From: Bacteroidota bacterium
GTDB taxonomy: Bacteria; Bacteroidota; Bacteroidia; NS11-12g; UBA955
Direction: 5' to 3'
NCBI GenBank assembly: GCA_027621365.1
Contig: JAQCBH010000003.1
Location: 1-64,000, forward strand
DNA length: 64,000 nt
In this document: in pieces, positions 35,640 through 44,435 of the stretch
Position numbering within the stretch: the stretch's first letter is position 1
Layout of the letters: each line of letters opens with the position of its first letter
Notes under the pieces: model-generated
The model's database searches: none
What the model was told of the DNA's origin: nothing
The model's input: the letters and a program-made list of their open reading frames with translations, nothing else
Position numbers and translations under genes: made by a program

Positions 35640-36682
35640 TGAAGAGCTTGGGCTTTTTTCTAGCTGTCATGATGGGGCTTTTGGCCATCGTGTTCAGCTT
35701 GTTTCAAGCCTTGCCCAGCGCTGATCAATTGCTCACCGGGCAGCGTTCAGACGCGGCCACCACACAAGCCATCGTGGCTGATTTGGGTTTGGACCAACCA
35801 TTGCCCACTCAATTTCTCCTGTATGCCAATGATCTGAGCCCCATCTCGGTCTATTCCAATCAAGCCGATAAAACGGCCTATCTCTCGGGTATAGCCATTC
35901 CTATGGGTTCGGTTTCTCTGTGGCTCAAATGGCCCTATTTGAGAAAGTCCTTTGTCAATCAACAGCCGGTGGCTCGTTTGTTGTTGGAAGCTTTATTGGG
36001 CACGGCGGTCTTGGCCTTGAGTGCCATGGTAATTGCCTTGCTACTGGGAGTGCCCATGGGCGTTCTGGCAGCCTTGAAAAAAGGAACCTGGATCGACCAT
36101 GCCTTGACAGCGGGTTCCGCATTGGGGATTTCGGTGCCCAGTTTCTTTTCGGCTATGGTTATTTCTTGGCTGTTCGGATTTGTGTACAGTCAGCAAACGG
36201 GCTTGAGCATGACAGGCTCTCTTTATGAGTTGGATAGCCTTGGAGAATCGCTTCATTTGCGCTTGGATCACTTGATTTTGCCAGCGATAGCCTTGGGCGT
36301 TCGTCCACTGGCGGTATTCGTGCAATTGACCCGCAATACCTTGGTTGATGTGCTCTCTCAAGACTATGTTCGCCTGGCCCGTGCCAAGGGCTTGACCGAG
36401 GCTCAAGTAGTGTGGCGACATGCCTTGCCCAATGCGTTGAACCCTTTGGTTACAAGCATCGGCGGATGGTTCTCGAGCTTGTTAGCAGGCTCCTTTTTTA
36501 CGGAGTATATTTTTCAGTGGAAGGGCTTAGGAAAAGTGACCATTGATGCTCTTCAACAGAGTGATTTACCGGTGATCATGGGAGCGGTGTTATTCACAGC
36601 CTGTGTGTTTTTCCTCATGCATAGCCTTACAGAGCGGTTGTATGTTTGGATGGACCCTAGATTGCGAGGGCAGGACAAGTGA
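35639..36682 (+). CDS. ABC transporter permease (DppB/OppB-like)
   Basis: LTRNTLVDVLSQDYVRLARAKGLTEAQVVWRHALPNALNPLVTSIGG. Confidence 0.92.
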   Translation: MKSLGFFLAVMMGLLAIVFSLFQALPSADQLLTGQRSDAATTQAIVADLGLDQPLPTQFLLYANDLSPISVYSNQADKTAYLSGIAIPMGSVSLWLKWPYLRKSFVNQQPVARLLLEALLGTAVLALSAMVIALLLGVPMGVLAALKKGTWIDHALTAGSALGISVPSFFSAMVISWLFGFVYSQQTGLSMTGSLYELDSLGESLHLRLDHLILPAIALGVRPLAVFVQLTRNTLVDVLSQDYVRLARAKGLTEAQVVWRHALPNALNPLVTSIGGWFSSLLAGSFFTEYIFQWKGLGKVTIDALQQSDLPVIMGAVLFTACVFFLMHSLTERLYVWMDPRLRGQDK

Positions 36683-36687
36683 ACGGC

Positions 36688-37200
36688 ATGAACAAGATTT
36701 TTTTAGTTGGACTCCCCGCCGCTGGGAAAAGCACCGTAGCGGTATGGTTGGCAGAACGCCTTGGTTGGACATTTGTAGATCTCGATCATGCCATCATGGA
36801 GCATACAGGTTCGTCGGTTCCCCAGCTTTTCATGGAAAAAGGAGAAGCTGAGTTTCGGGAAATTGAAGCCCAAGTATTAAGAGAAGTCAGTTCCCAAAAC
36901 AACATTGTGTTGGGATGCGGGGGTGGAACGGCTGCTTTTCACGACAATATGTCGTACATGACAAGCCGAGGTTTGACCGTGTATTTGAACACCGAACGAA
37001 CCCTTTTGGTCGACCGAATTGCAGAATCTCGCCATGAGCGCCCCATGTTTTTGGGGCTTGACCGTGAGCAAATTCAAGAGAAATTGACCGATATATTGGA
37101 ATCTAGGGGTGTGTATTACAGTCAAGCCAAGTTGGTGTGGAATCGATCAGAGCCAAACGAAAAGCTATATTTTGCTGTTAATCAATTAGTTAGCACGTAG
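36688..37200 (+). CDS. aroK: Shikimate kinase
   Basis: IFLVGLPAAGKSTVAVWLAERLGWTFVDLDHAIMEHTG, FREIEAQVL, GCGGGTA. Alternative GTG start at 36679. Confidence 0.9.
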   Translation: MNKIFLVGLPAAGKSTVAVWLAERLGWTFVDLDHAIMEHTGSSVPQLFMEKGEAEFREIEAQVLREVSSQNNIVLGCGGGTAAFHDNMSYMTSRGLTVYLNTERTLLVDRIAESRHERPMFLGLDREQIQEKLTDILESRGVYYSQAKLVWNRSEPNEKLYFAVNQLVST

Positions 37201-37301
37201 ACCTCCCCTTGTCTTCCCAGGGTCTTCCAATTGTGAATTTCTCGTGAATAAGTTCGTAGGTACTAGCACCGTCAAGTACTTGCGTATCTGTGAGGGATGT
37301 T

Positions 37302-37309
37302 TACTTTTG
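37302..37309 (+). promoter_or_regulatory. Promoter of HU gene: TTG (37280-37282)-N19-TACTTTTG
   Basis: Matches Bacteroidota -33/-7 architecture. Confidence 0.65.
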
Positions 37310-37339
37310 GAAAGTTAACAATCTATAATAACTACTTAT

Positions 37340-37612
37340 ATGAACAAATCAGATTTGATTGGAAAGATTGCCAGCGATGCTGGAATCACCAAAGCTCAAG
37401 CTACTGCTGCTTTAAACAGCGTAACAGGTTCTATCACCGGCGCATTGAAAGGTGGAGACAAAGTAATCCTCGTAGGATTCGGAACTTTCTCTACTTCTAG
37501 CCGTGGCGCTCGTAAGGGCCGTAACCCCCAGACTGGTAAAGAAATTACCATCGCTGCTAAAACAGTGGTACGTTTCAAAGCCGGTGCTGAGTTGAGCAGT
37601 AGCATGAAGTAA
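37340..37612 (+). CDS. HU family DNA-binding protein
   Basis: MNKSDLIGKIASDAGITKAQATAALNSV, VGFGTFSTSSRGARKGRNPQTGKEI. Confidence 0.96.
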   Translation: MNKSDLIGKIASDAGITKAQATAALNSVTGSITGALKGGDKVILVGFGTFSTSSRGARKGRNPQTGKEITIAAKTVVRFKAGAELSSSMK

Positions 37613-37626
37613 TTCATTACTACTCC

Positions 37627-37654
37627 AAAAACCCCGCCTCGGCGGGGTTTTTTT
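37627..37654 (+). terminator. Intrinsic terminator after HU gene
   Basis: AAAAACCCCGCC TC GGCGGGGTTTTTTT. Confidence 0.95.
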
Positions 37655-37668
37655 GTTTATATGCCTAG

Positions 37669-37676
37669 TACCTTTG
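37669..37676 (+). promoter_or_regulatory. -7 box TACCTTTG, 4 nt from start codon
   Basis: TACCTTTG-TGGC-ATG (aminotransferase gene). Confidence 0.75.
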
Positions 37677-37680
37677 TGGC

Positions 37681-38877
37681 ATGCACTTGAGTCCAAGAGA
37701 AGCTTTTTTTGCGCATTTGGCCCAAACCAGCCCTTCGCCGCTGGGTTTGGAAATTGCCAGAGCCGAGGGGCATTATCTGTATGACCCGGCTGGAAACGCC
37801 TACTTGGATTTGATTTCCGGTATTTCGGTCAGTTCTCTCGGGCATAATCATCCGCGCATTGTTCAGCGCATCAAGGATCAGGCCGATCGTTTTTTGCATA
37901 CTATGGTGTACGGAGAAACGATTCAAGCGCCTTCTTCTGAATTGGGAGCTCGTCTGGCTTCCGCTTTGCCGGCCTCCCTGTCGATGACCTTTTTGACCAA
38001 TAGCGGATCTGAGGCCGTAGAAGGGGCCATGAAATTGGCCAAGCGCTGTACAGGACGTTCGGCATTTGTTGCCCAAACAGACGCCTATCATGGATCTACC
38101 CACGGGCCATTGAGCCTCATGAGCCATGAGTATTACAACCAAAAGTACCATCCGCTATTACCCGGGGTTCGGTTCATCGATCAAAATGACCTGGCTTCTG
38201 TTGAGCAACTTCCCGAAGAGGGAGTAGCGGCCATATTCGTGGAATTGGTGCAAGCCGAGCGGGGCTCAAAGGTTTCAGATAAGGCGTATATCGAGGCCTT
38301 GCGTGCCTACTGCGATAGAACCCAATCTTTGTTGGTGTTTGATGAAATTCAAACCGGTATAGGCCGCACGGGAACCCTGTTCTGCTTTGAGCAATATGGA
38401 GTTATTCCTGATGTTTTGTTGCTGGGAAAGGCACTAGGAGGCGGTCTACCCATTGGTGCATTCATCACTCGGCCCGAATGGATGTTGCAACTCAGCGACA
38501 AGCCCATTTTGGGCCATTTGAGCACCTTCGGTGGCAATGCTCTGGTCTGCGCCGCTGCTGATGAGGCCCTCTCCATCGTAATGGAGGAATTGGAGCAGTT
38601 TCAGGTACAAGCAAAATCCGATCGTTTTAAAAAGCAATTGGTGCACAGCCACATCAAAGAAGTTCGCGGACTGGGTTTGCTGTTGGCCGTTCAGGTGGAG
38701 TCGACCGAACGGTGCATGGCGGCCATTCGCTATCTGTTGGAACAGGAAGGCCTGTTTTCCGACTGGTTTTTGTACGAGCCATCTTGCCTTCGTTTGGCTC
38801 CTCCCTTGAGTATCACGTTTGAAGAAATCGATCGTGCTTGTGCTTCAATTTTGCGCGCATTGAATCATGTCTCGTAG
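37681..38877 (+). CDS. Class-III aminotransferase (acetylornithine/aspartate aminotransferase family)
   Basis: YLDLISGISVSSLGHNHP, FLTNSGSEAVEGAMKLAK, VFDEIQTGIGRTG, LLGKALGGGLPIGAFI. Confidence 0.92.
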   Translation: MHLSPREAFFAHLAQTSPSPLGLEIARAEGHYLYDPAGNAYLDLISGISVSSLGHNHPRIVQRIKDQADRFLHTMVYGETIQAPSSELGARLASALPASLSMTFLTNSGSEAVEGAMKLAKRCTGRSAFVAQTDAYHGSTHGPLSLMSHEYYNQKYHPLLPGVRFIDQNDLASVEQLPEEGVAAIFVELVQAERGSKVSDKAYIEALRAYCDRTQSLLVFDEIQTGIGRTGTLFCFEQYGVIPDVLLLGKALGGGLPIGAFITRPEWMLQLSDKPILGHLSTFGGNALVCAAADEALSIVMEELEQFQVQAKSDRFKKQLVHSHIKEVRGLGLLLAVQVESTERCMAAIRYLLEQEGLFSDWFLYEPSCLRLAPPLSITFEEIDRACASILRALNHVS

Positions 38878-39691
38878 TTTGTTTCTCAGTATGTTGGTCT
38901 GGGGCCTGGCTCTGGTTTCTTGCCGAGGCGATCAGGCAGAAGTTCCCGCCTATGAACCTGCTGAGCGATTGGCCGAATTCAGTTCCTTGCTGGTTCGCAG
39001 CCACAATGCCCTAGAGGCCCTGTCTATGGGAGAGGAGTTCTGGCCCGCAGCCGCCACGCGCCGTTGGATGGACAGCGTCGCGAATGATCCCGACGGATGG
39101 GCCCTTCAATTGGATTTCGGACCTGGAATGCAATGGGCCGATGGTTCCTGGGTGCGCGGTACGCTGAGCTTATCAGGCATGCATTGGCCCATTCAAAAAG
39201 GCGATAGCCTGCAAATCAATTGGAGCAGTTCCGACAGCTTTGCCATCAAAGCTTCAAAAAGTTGGGTGTCAGTTTTGGGGCACGTGCAGTACCAAGCCCT
39301 TGCCTTTGGTCGCTCCCAAATGAATTGGGTAGGTGATTATCAAAACGGTCAGCAAAAGGTACATGTCAAGGCTGAATCCCAATGGGAACTCGTGCCTGAG
39401 AATAGCTTAGAGCCTAGTTGGGAAGACGGCCATTGGTTGTCGGCACAGGTGGATTTGAGTTATGTTCAATGGGCTTCTGGGCAACCCATTCAATGGGGGG
39501 CTCGGGTATTCAAGGCAGAAAGAGCCAAGCATTGTTTGGAGCAAGTATTAGCTGGTCGTTGGTCGGCTAGCCCCTTATTGCGGTCGCAGGACTCAACCTA
39601 TATGGAACACGACCCTTTTCGCGATCGTCGCTGCGATGCCACGGTTAGAGTGGAGTCTGGCAAACAGGAATGGTTATTGGACGCTTGGTAA
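38867..39691 (+). CDS. Hypothetical lipoprotein
   Basis: MSRSLFLSMLVWGLALVSCRGDQ lipobox; 274 aa. Confidence 0.75.
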   Translation: MSRSLFLSMLVWGLALVSCRGDQAEVPAYEPAERLAEFSSLLVRSHNALEALSMGEEFWPAAATRRWMDSVANDPDGWALQLDFGPGMQWADGSWVRGTLSLSGMHWPIQKGDSLQINWSSSDSFAIKASKSWVSVLGHVQYQALAFGRSQMNWVGDYQNGQQKVHVKAESQWELVPENSLEPSWEDGHWLSAQVDLSYVQWASGQPIQWGARVFKAERAKHCLEQVLAGRWSASPLLRSQDSTYMEHDPFRDRRCDATVRVESGKQEWLLDAW

Positions 39692-40126
39692 TTCCAAGAC
39701 TTTTGGGAAGTCGCAGGGTAGGCAATTTCCGTCATTGTAGTGAGCCCAATGGTGGTCTCTGCCGTTTGTAATCCACAGCCATGGGCACTGTAGAGAATGG
39801 TTGTAGCCCAAAATCTGAAGAAGTGTTTGGGGCTTGATAGGAACTTCTGGAGCTTTGCATTCCACCAGTACTAAAGGCTTGCCTTGTCGGTCAAAAGCCA
39901 CGATGTCAAACCGTTTCTCTAATCCTGCCACCTTCAAACCGCGTTCGACCGCGATGCGCTGAAAGGATAAGCCATGAACCGCATGAAGTGTTTGCAGACA
40001 ATGCTGCCTGACCCATTCTTCGGGTGTTAGGGGGATAAATTTTTTTCGAACGGGATCGAAAATCGATTTTTTTTGCCCCACATCCTGAATGCGGAATGAG
40101 AATTCCGGAAAGTTCAGCTGTTCCAC
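39674..40126 (-). CDS. Type I restriction HSDR_N-domain protein (stand-alone)
   Basis: EEWVRQHCLQTLHAVHG...GLEKRFDIVAFDRQGKPLVLVECKAPE. GTG start at 40126 supported by TACCTTCG-N4; longer ORF starts at 40174. Confidence 0.75.
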   Translation of the reverse strand: MEQLNFPEFSFRIQDVGQKKSIFDPVRKKFIPLTPEEWVRQHCLQTLHAVHGLSFQRIAVERGLKVAGLEKRFDIVAFDRQGKPLVLVECKAPEVPIKPQTLLQILGYNHSLQCPWLWITNGRDHHWAHYNDGNCLPCDFPKVLELPSVQ

Positions 40127-40144
40127 CTCTCGAAGGTAGGGTGT

Positions 40145-41173
40145 ATGGCAAAAATGGCCGAAACCATATCGCAATTTTTAACCGCGTCGAAATCAATCGA
40201 GGCCGGGAAGTTTTCGCCCTTGTATTTGTTGCACGGGGAGGAAACCTACTTTTTGGATGCCTTGGCTGAGCTGTTGGAAGAAAAGGTCCTACAGCCCGCT
40301 GAGCGAAGTTTCAACCAAACCTTGGTGTACGGCAAGGAAATCAGCATGACGGATTTGGTTTCTACCGCTCGTCGATACCCCATGATGAGCCGTTACCAAC
40401 TGATCATAGTCAAGGATGCGCAGCACTTGAAAGATTGGGACAAGTTGTTGGCTTATGCCGAAAATCCGCTGGAGAGTACCGTGCTCGTATTGGTCTATCG
40501 AGGGGCCAAATTTGACATGCGTCTCAAAGTGGGAAAGGCCTTGGCCAAACATTCAGTGTATCTGGCCGATAAACTTCGCGATTATCAATTGCGTGATTGG
40601 ATACCGGAGTATTGCCGATTGAAAGGAAAGAGCATCGATTCGTCAGCGGTCAACATGCTGATTGACTTGCTAGGCGCTGATTTGACAGTCATTCACAACG
40701 AATTGGATAAGGTCTTTGTGCACATGACCGATGATTTTGTTCGCTCTGTACACATCGAACAGCATGTCGACTTCAATCGAGAATACAATGTGTTCGAATT
40801 GCAAAGTGCTCTGGCTTCCAGAAACTTCAACAAGTGTGTTCAGATTGCGCATCAAATGGGAACGCGCAGCGAAAAAGGGGAGTTGTTGAGGAGCGTACCG
40901 GCCTTGTACAATTACTTTTCGAAGGTCTTGAAGGTGCAGAATTCCCAGGCTCGATCCAAGCAAGAATTGGCGTCAGCGCTAGGGGTGAATCCCTTTTTTG
41001 TCGATGAATATGTGATGGCGGCTCGCAATTATTCAGCCCCTGATCTGGAGCGCGTTTTCAATGCCATCAAGTATTTGGATTTGCGTTTAAAGGGAGTGCA
41101 CCGAGGCTCGGCAAGCGATGGAGATCTATTGGCCGAGGCGGTCGTTCAAATTCTCAAACCGAGTCAATCCTGA
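40145..41173 (+). CDS. holA: DNA polymerase III subunit delta
   Basis: PLYLLHGEETYFLDALAELLEEKVL, ARRYPMMSRYQLIIVKDAQ, delta-subunit-like length and layout. Confidence 0.9.
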   Translation: MAKMAETISQFLTASKSIEAGKFSPLYLLHGEETYFLDALAELLEEKVLQPAERSFNQTLVYGKEISMTDLVSTARRYPMMSRYQLIIVKDAQHLKDWDKLLAYAENPLESTVLVLVYRGAKFDMRLKVGKALAKHSVYLADKLRDYQLRDWIPEYCRLKGKSIDSSAVNMLIDLLGADLTVIHNELDKVFVHMTDDFVRSVHIEQHVDFNREYNVFELQSALASRNFNKCVQIAHQMGTRSEKGELLRSVPALYNYFSKVLKVQNSQARSKQELASALGVNPFFVDEYVMAARNYSAPDLERVFNAIKYLDLRLKGVHRGSASDGDLLAEAVVQILKPSQS

Positions 41174-41246
41174 AGGAAGTAAAAATGCGGGGCACTACGC
41201 TTCGTTTATTTGCTTATTATTTCCGTAATTTGTTTTTATACAAACT

Positions 41247-43181
41247 ATGAAAAAACTGTACGTACTTCTGGGTTCGGCATTGGCAGTGGGCAGCATCAGC
41301 GCTCAAATTCCAGCCCAGCAATTGAACGGAATGTGGATGGGCGAAGCCCAATCTTCTCAGTCCTCGAAAGTTCTGGTTGATCAAGCCGACAACGGCGGTT
41401 TTGGTCAGGCGCGCAAAGGTGTTTCAGGCCGTGGTGTAGATTACAACAGCTTCATCGAAGTGGGATCTACCTACTACGATTTGCAAACCAACTACGCCAT
41501 GCCTCGTCGATTGGTCTTGCATCCTGATGGTGCCGTTTCGGCCACATGGACCACTTCTCCTAGCGATGCTGTCGGTTTCCCTGGTCGCGGTGCGGGTTAC
41601 AACTTCGCCGACAAAGACGGCAATTGGGGTAGTCCTACTGCCACCAAAGTAGAGCCTACACAGCGTTCTGGTTGGCCCAGCATCGGCATCTTGGCCGATG
41701 GTAGCGTGTTTACCATGGCTCACGATGCTTCCAATGGTGGATTCTATTTCACCAAGAGCAGCAGCGCCAGCAGTCGCCCAAGCACCACTTCTTATGTGTT
41801 GGACGAAGCTCCTTACAAGCCTATCTGGGGTCGTGCAGCCAGCAACGGTGACAACATTCACTTCATTTGCAGCTACACAGATTCAGCTGCCCCTGGTGAA
41901 AAGCGCGCTCCTACACGTCAGGGTGTTTTCGCTCCAATGGTGTATAGCCGCTCTACAGACGGTGGTCAAACTTGGGACAAGAAACACACGGTTTTCCCTG
42001 GTTTTGATAGCACCTTGACCAATTACGGTGGCGCCGATCAATATGCGATTGACGTAAAAGGAAATACGGTTGCCGTTGTAAACGGTGATTTGTTGCAAGG
42101 CGTTGTGGTGTTCAAGAGTACAGACAACGGTGACAACTGGACCCGCATCATGGCTGATTCCTTCCCCTATGCCCCTTGGTCAGATAGCAAGCAAATGCTG
42201 GACACTCCTTTGACCAACGACGGAACCGTTGACGTCTTGATTGACGATAATGGTCAATTGCACGTTTTCTGGGGTCTGGGTCGTGTGTTCAACGATGACA
42301 CCACCGATGGATCTTACAGCTTTTATCCTGGTTTGCAAGGAATTGTTCACTGGAGCGAATCAACCGGCAATAGCCAAATCATTGCATCAGGAGCTTCTTT
42401 TGACCGCACCGATGATGGAATCAATAGCTTGGATCAATCTACCTACAATTCCTTGTCAAGCGGAAACGTGCCCTCAGGTTTGAATACCGTAGCTCGCTTG
42501 GGTAATACCTCAGCTATGCGTCAACCTGTTAGTTCCATAGGCGCTGACGGAACCATCTACTGTGTATTCTCTGTTCCCATGGAAGAAGATTTTTCTGATT
42601 TGGGTGCCAACTTCCGTGATATCGGAGTGGTCTACTCAACTGATGGAGGGGCTACTTGGAGCGCAGAGCAGAACATTACTCAGCGTTTGCAGCGCGAAGA
42701 CGACTTCCCAACAGTTGCTCGTCAGGCCAATGATTTCTTGCACGTTATGTGGCAGCAAGACGAAATCGCGGGTACCAACTTGCAGAACAACTCCGCCTCA
42801 TTTGGTAACCACCCTGTGATTTTGAACACCATGTACTACCAAGCGATTCCCGTTTCTGAGATCAAAGCTGGCAACATTGGAATGCTGTGGGGTGTAAACG
42901 TTGAGAAGCCCAACACCGGTGAGGTGATGGTGGTCAATCAGAACTATCCCAACCCCTTCGAAGACAATACACAAGTTACGGTGTATTTGACGCGTCCCGG
43001 TGATGTGACCATCGAAGTTCGCAACGCTATGGGTGCTTTGGTCAAGACCGAGAAAGCCAACAACTTGATGAAGGGCAATCACGTATTGACCATTCACGCC
43101 GACGAATTGACCAGCGGTGTGTATACCTATACCTTGATTTCAGGCGGTAGCAGCGTTAGCCGCACCATGATGGTCAAGTAA
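41247..43181 (+). CDS. Secreted sialidase/BNR-like repeat protein with T9SS type A sorting domain
   Basis: SRSTDGGQTWDKK, VFKSTDNGDNWTRI, VYSTDGGATWSAEQNI; C-term NQNYPNPFEDNTQVTVYL...LTSGVYTYTLISGG. Confidence 0.88.
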   Translation: MKKLYVLLGSALAVGSISAQIPAQQLNGMWMGEAQSSQSSKVLVDQADNGGFGQARKGVSGRGVDYNSFIEVGSTYYDLQTNYAMPRRLVLHPDGAVSATWTTSPSDAVGFPGRGAGYNFADKDGNWGSPTATKVEPTQRSGWPSIGILADGSVFTMAHDASNGGFYFTKSSSASSRPSTTSYVLDEAPYKPIWGRAASNGDNIHFICSYTDSAAPGEKRAPTRQGVFAPMVYSRSTDGGQTWDKKHTVFPGFDSTLTNYGGADQYAIDVKGNTVAVVNGDLLQGVVVFKSTDNGDNWTRIMADSFPYAPWSDSKQMLDTPLTNDGTVDVLIDDNGQLHVFWGLGRVFNDDTTDGSYSFYPGLQGIVHWSESTGNSQIIASGASFDRTDDGINSLDQSTYNSLSSGNVPSGLNTVARLGNTSAMRQPVSSIGADGTIYCVFSVPMEEDFSDLGANFRDIGVVYSTDGGATWSAEQNITQRLQREDDFPTVARQANDFLHVMWQQDEIAGTNLQNNSASFGNHPVILNTMYYQAIPVSEIKAGNIGMLWGVNVEKPNTGEVMVVNQNYPNPFEDNTQVTVYLTRPGDVTIEVRNAMGALVKTEKANNLMKGNHVLTIHADELTSGVYTYTLISGGSSVSRTMMVK

Positions 43182-43201
43182 TCTTTTCAATGAAATGACT
43201 C

Positions 43202-43235
43202 AATAAAGCCCCGGGCAATGCCCGGGGCTTTATTT
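43202..43235 (+). terminator. Strong intrinsic terminator
   Basis: AATAAAGCCCCGGGC AAT GCCCGGGGCTTTATT. Confidence 0.95.
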
Positions 43236-43238
43236 TTG
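43231..43238 (+). promoter_or_regulatory. -7 box TATTTTTG overlapping terminator tail, 4 nt from GTG start
   Basis: TATTTTTG-TAAG-GTG. Confidence 0.6.
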
Positions 43239-43242
43239 TAAG

Positions 43243-44337
43243 GTGCGAACGGGCTACAAATACAATTTGATTTCAGGATCGCTGTTCTTGTCAATGGCTC
43301 TGTACTTGTTTGTGGAGCGACCCGCCTTGAACATGATGCCTGAAGCAGGAGAGTGGGGCAATCCCTTGGCATGGGTTCTCATGCTTTGGTCCTTTTTTCG
43401 CTACTATACTGCCTATTTGCAGTGGGTTAAAAAGAAACGCGACGACGATCGATCTTCTCTATTGGGGCTGCTGATGTTATTTTCTACTTTGGGACTTACC
43501 GCTTGCACTCCGTTTAATTATCAGCAAGAAGGGCAAGATGTTCCCACAGCCGGGCATTTGAAAACGGCTTTTGATGCGGGAGATAGTTTTGTCGTTCAAC
43601 AATGGCTGGATCAGTTTGAAGTAGATTATCCCAACGCCCACATTGAACCCGTTTTTATGACCGAATCTCAGCTGTTGCAAGCGGTAGAACAATCGAGCCT
43701 CGAGTCTTTTTACTTGCATCGGTATTTGGATAGCTCAGAAGTACAAGCCTTGGAAAGCCGAGGCGTTCAAGTGCGTTCGGTAGAAGTGGCCAAAACCAGC
43801 GTGGCTGTGGTAGTGGGTAAGCAATCATCGCTCAGCCAAATGTCCTGGAAAGAGTTTTATTCCCGCCTCACTCAATCGGGAGTTTGGGTTTGCGATCGAA
43901 CCGGAAGCGAACTCCGTTCAGCTATAGATTATGCCAAGAACGGGAAATTGGACTCCAGCACCTGGCGTGTGCTTGAAGCGGGGACGGTGAATGACCTATT
44001 GGCCCAATTGAACCAAGATCCCAATGCCATTGGGTTGGTGTCCCTGAACGCCATTTCAGACAAAAAAGACCCACTTTCTCTTCAGTACCGCAGCCAGTGC
44101 AAAATCCTAAAGTTGGAAAATACCCAAAGCGGTGAATTTGTAGGTCCCTTCCAAAGCGAGATCCTGCGAAATCGCTACCCCATGGTACAGCCCATTGTTG
44201 CCTATGATCTGCAAGGTTATAGCGGTCTGTCGGCCGGATTGATGGCCTTCGTTTCGTCACAGCCCGGACAAATCATCGCCAAGAAATCGGGCCTTTTGCC
44301 ACACACACAACCGGCAAGAACCATCCAGTTGCAGTAA
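43243..44337 (+). CDS. PstS-like substrate-binding domain protein with N-terminal membrane extension
   Basis: DAGDSFVVQQWLDQFEVDYPNAHIEPVFMTESQLLQAV...VAVVVGKQSSLSQMSWKEFYSRL...GFV/LVSLNAISDK PBP-like layout; two N-terminal hydrophobic segments. Confidence 0.65.
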   Translation: MRTGYKYNLISGSLFLSMALYLFVERPALNMMPEAGEWGNPLAWVLMLWSFFRYYTAYLQWVKKKRDDDRSSLLGLLMLFSTLGLTACTPFNYQQEGQDVPTAGHLKTAFDAGDSFVVQQWLDQFEVDYPNAHIEPVFMTESQLLQAVEQSSLESFYLHRYLDSSEVQALESRGVQVRSVEVAKTSVAVVVGKQSSLSQMSWKEFYSRLTQSGVWVCDRTGSELRSAIDYAKNGKLDSSTWRVLEAGTVNDLLAQLNQDPNAIGLVSLNAISDKKDPLSLQYRSQCKILKLENTQSGEFVGPFQSEILRNRYPMVQPIVAYDLQGYSGLSAGLMAFVSSQPGQIIAKKSGLLPHTQPARTIQLQ

Positions 44338-44435
44338 TTGCAGAACTTTTTGGAACAATTTTTGACTTTTCTGGTCATAATTCTTCATTTCATAACCCTG
44401 AAAAAAATACTATGTTGTTCCTTTGCACCTTTCCA

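Noticed and set aside
39674-40174. Type I restriction-modification system
   Set aside because: Only an HSDR_N domain; no helicase, HsdM or HsdS nearby.
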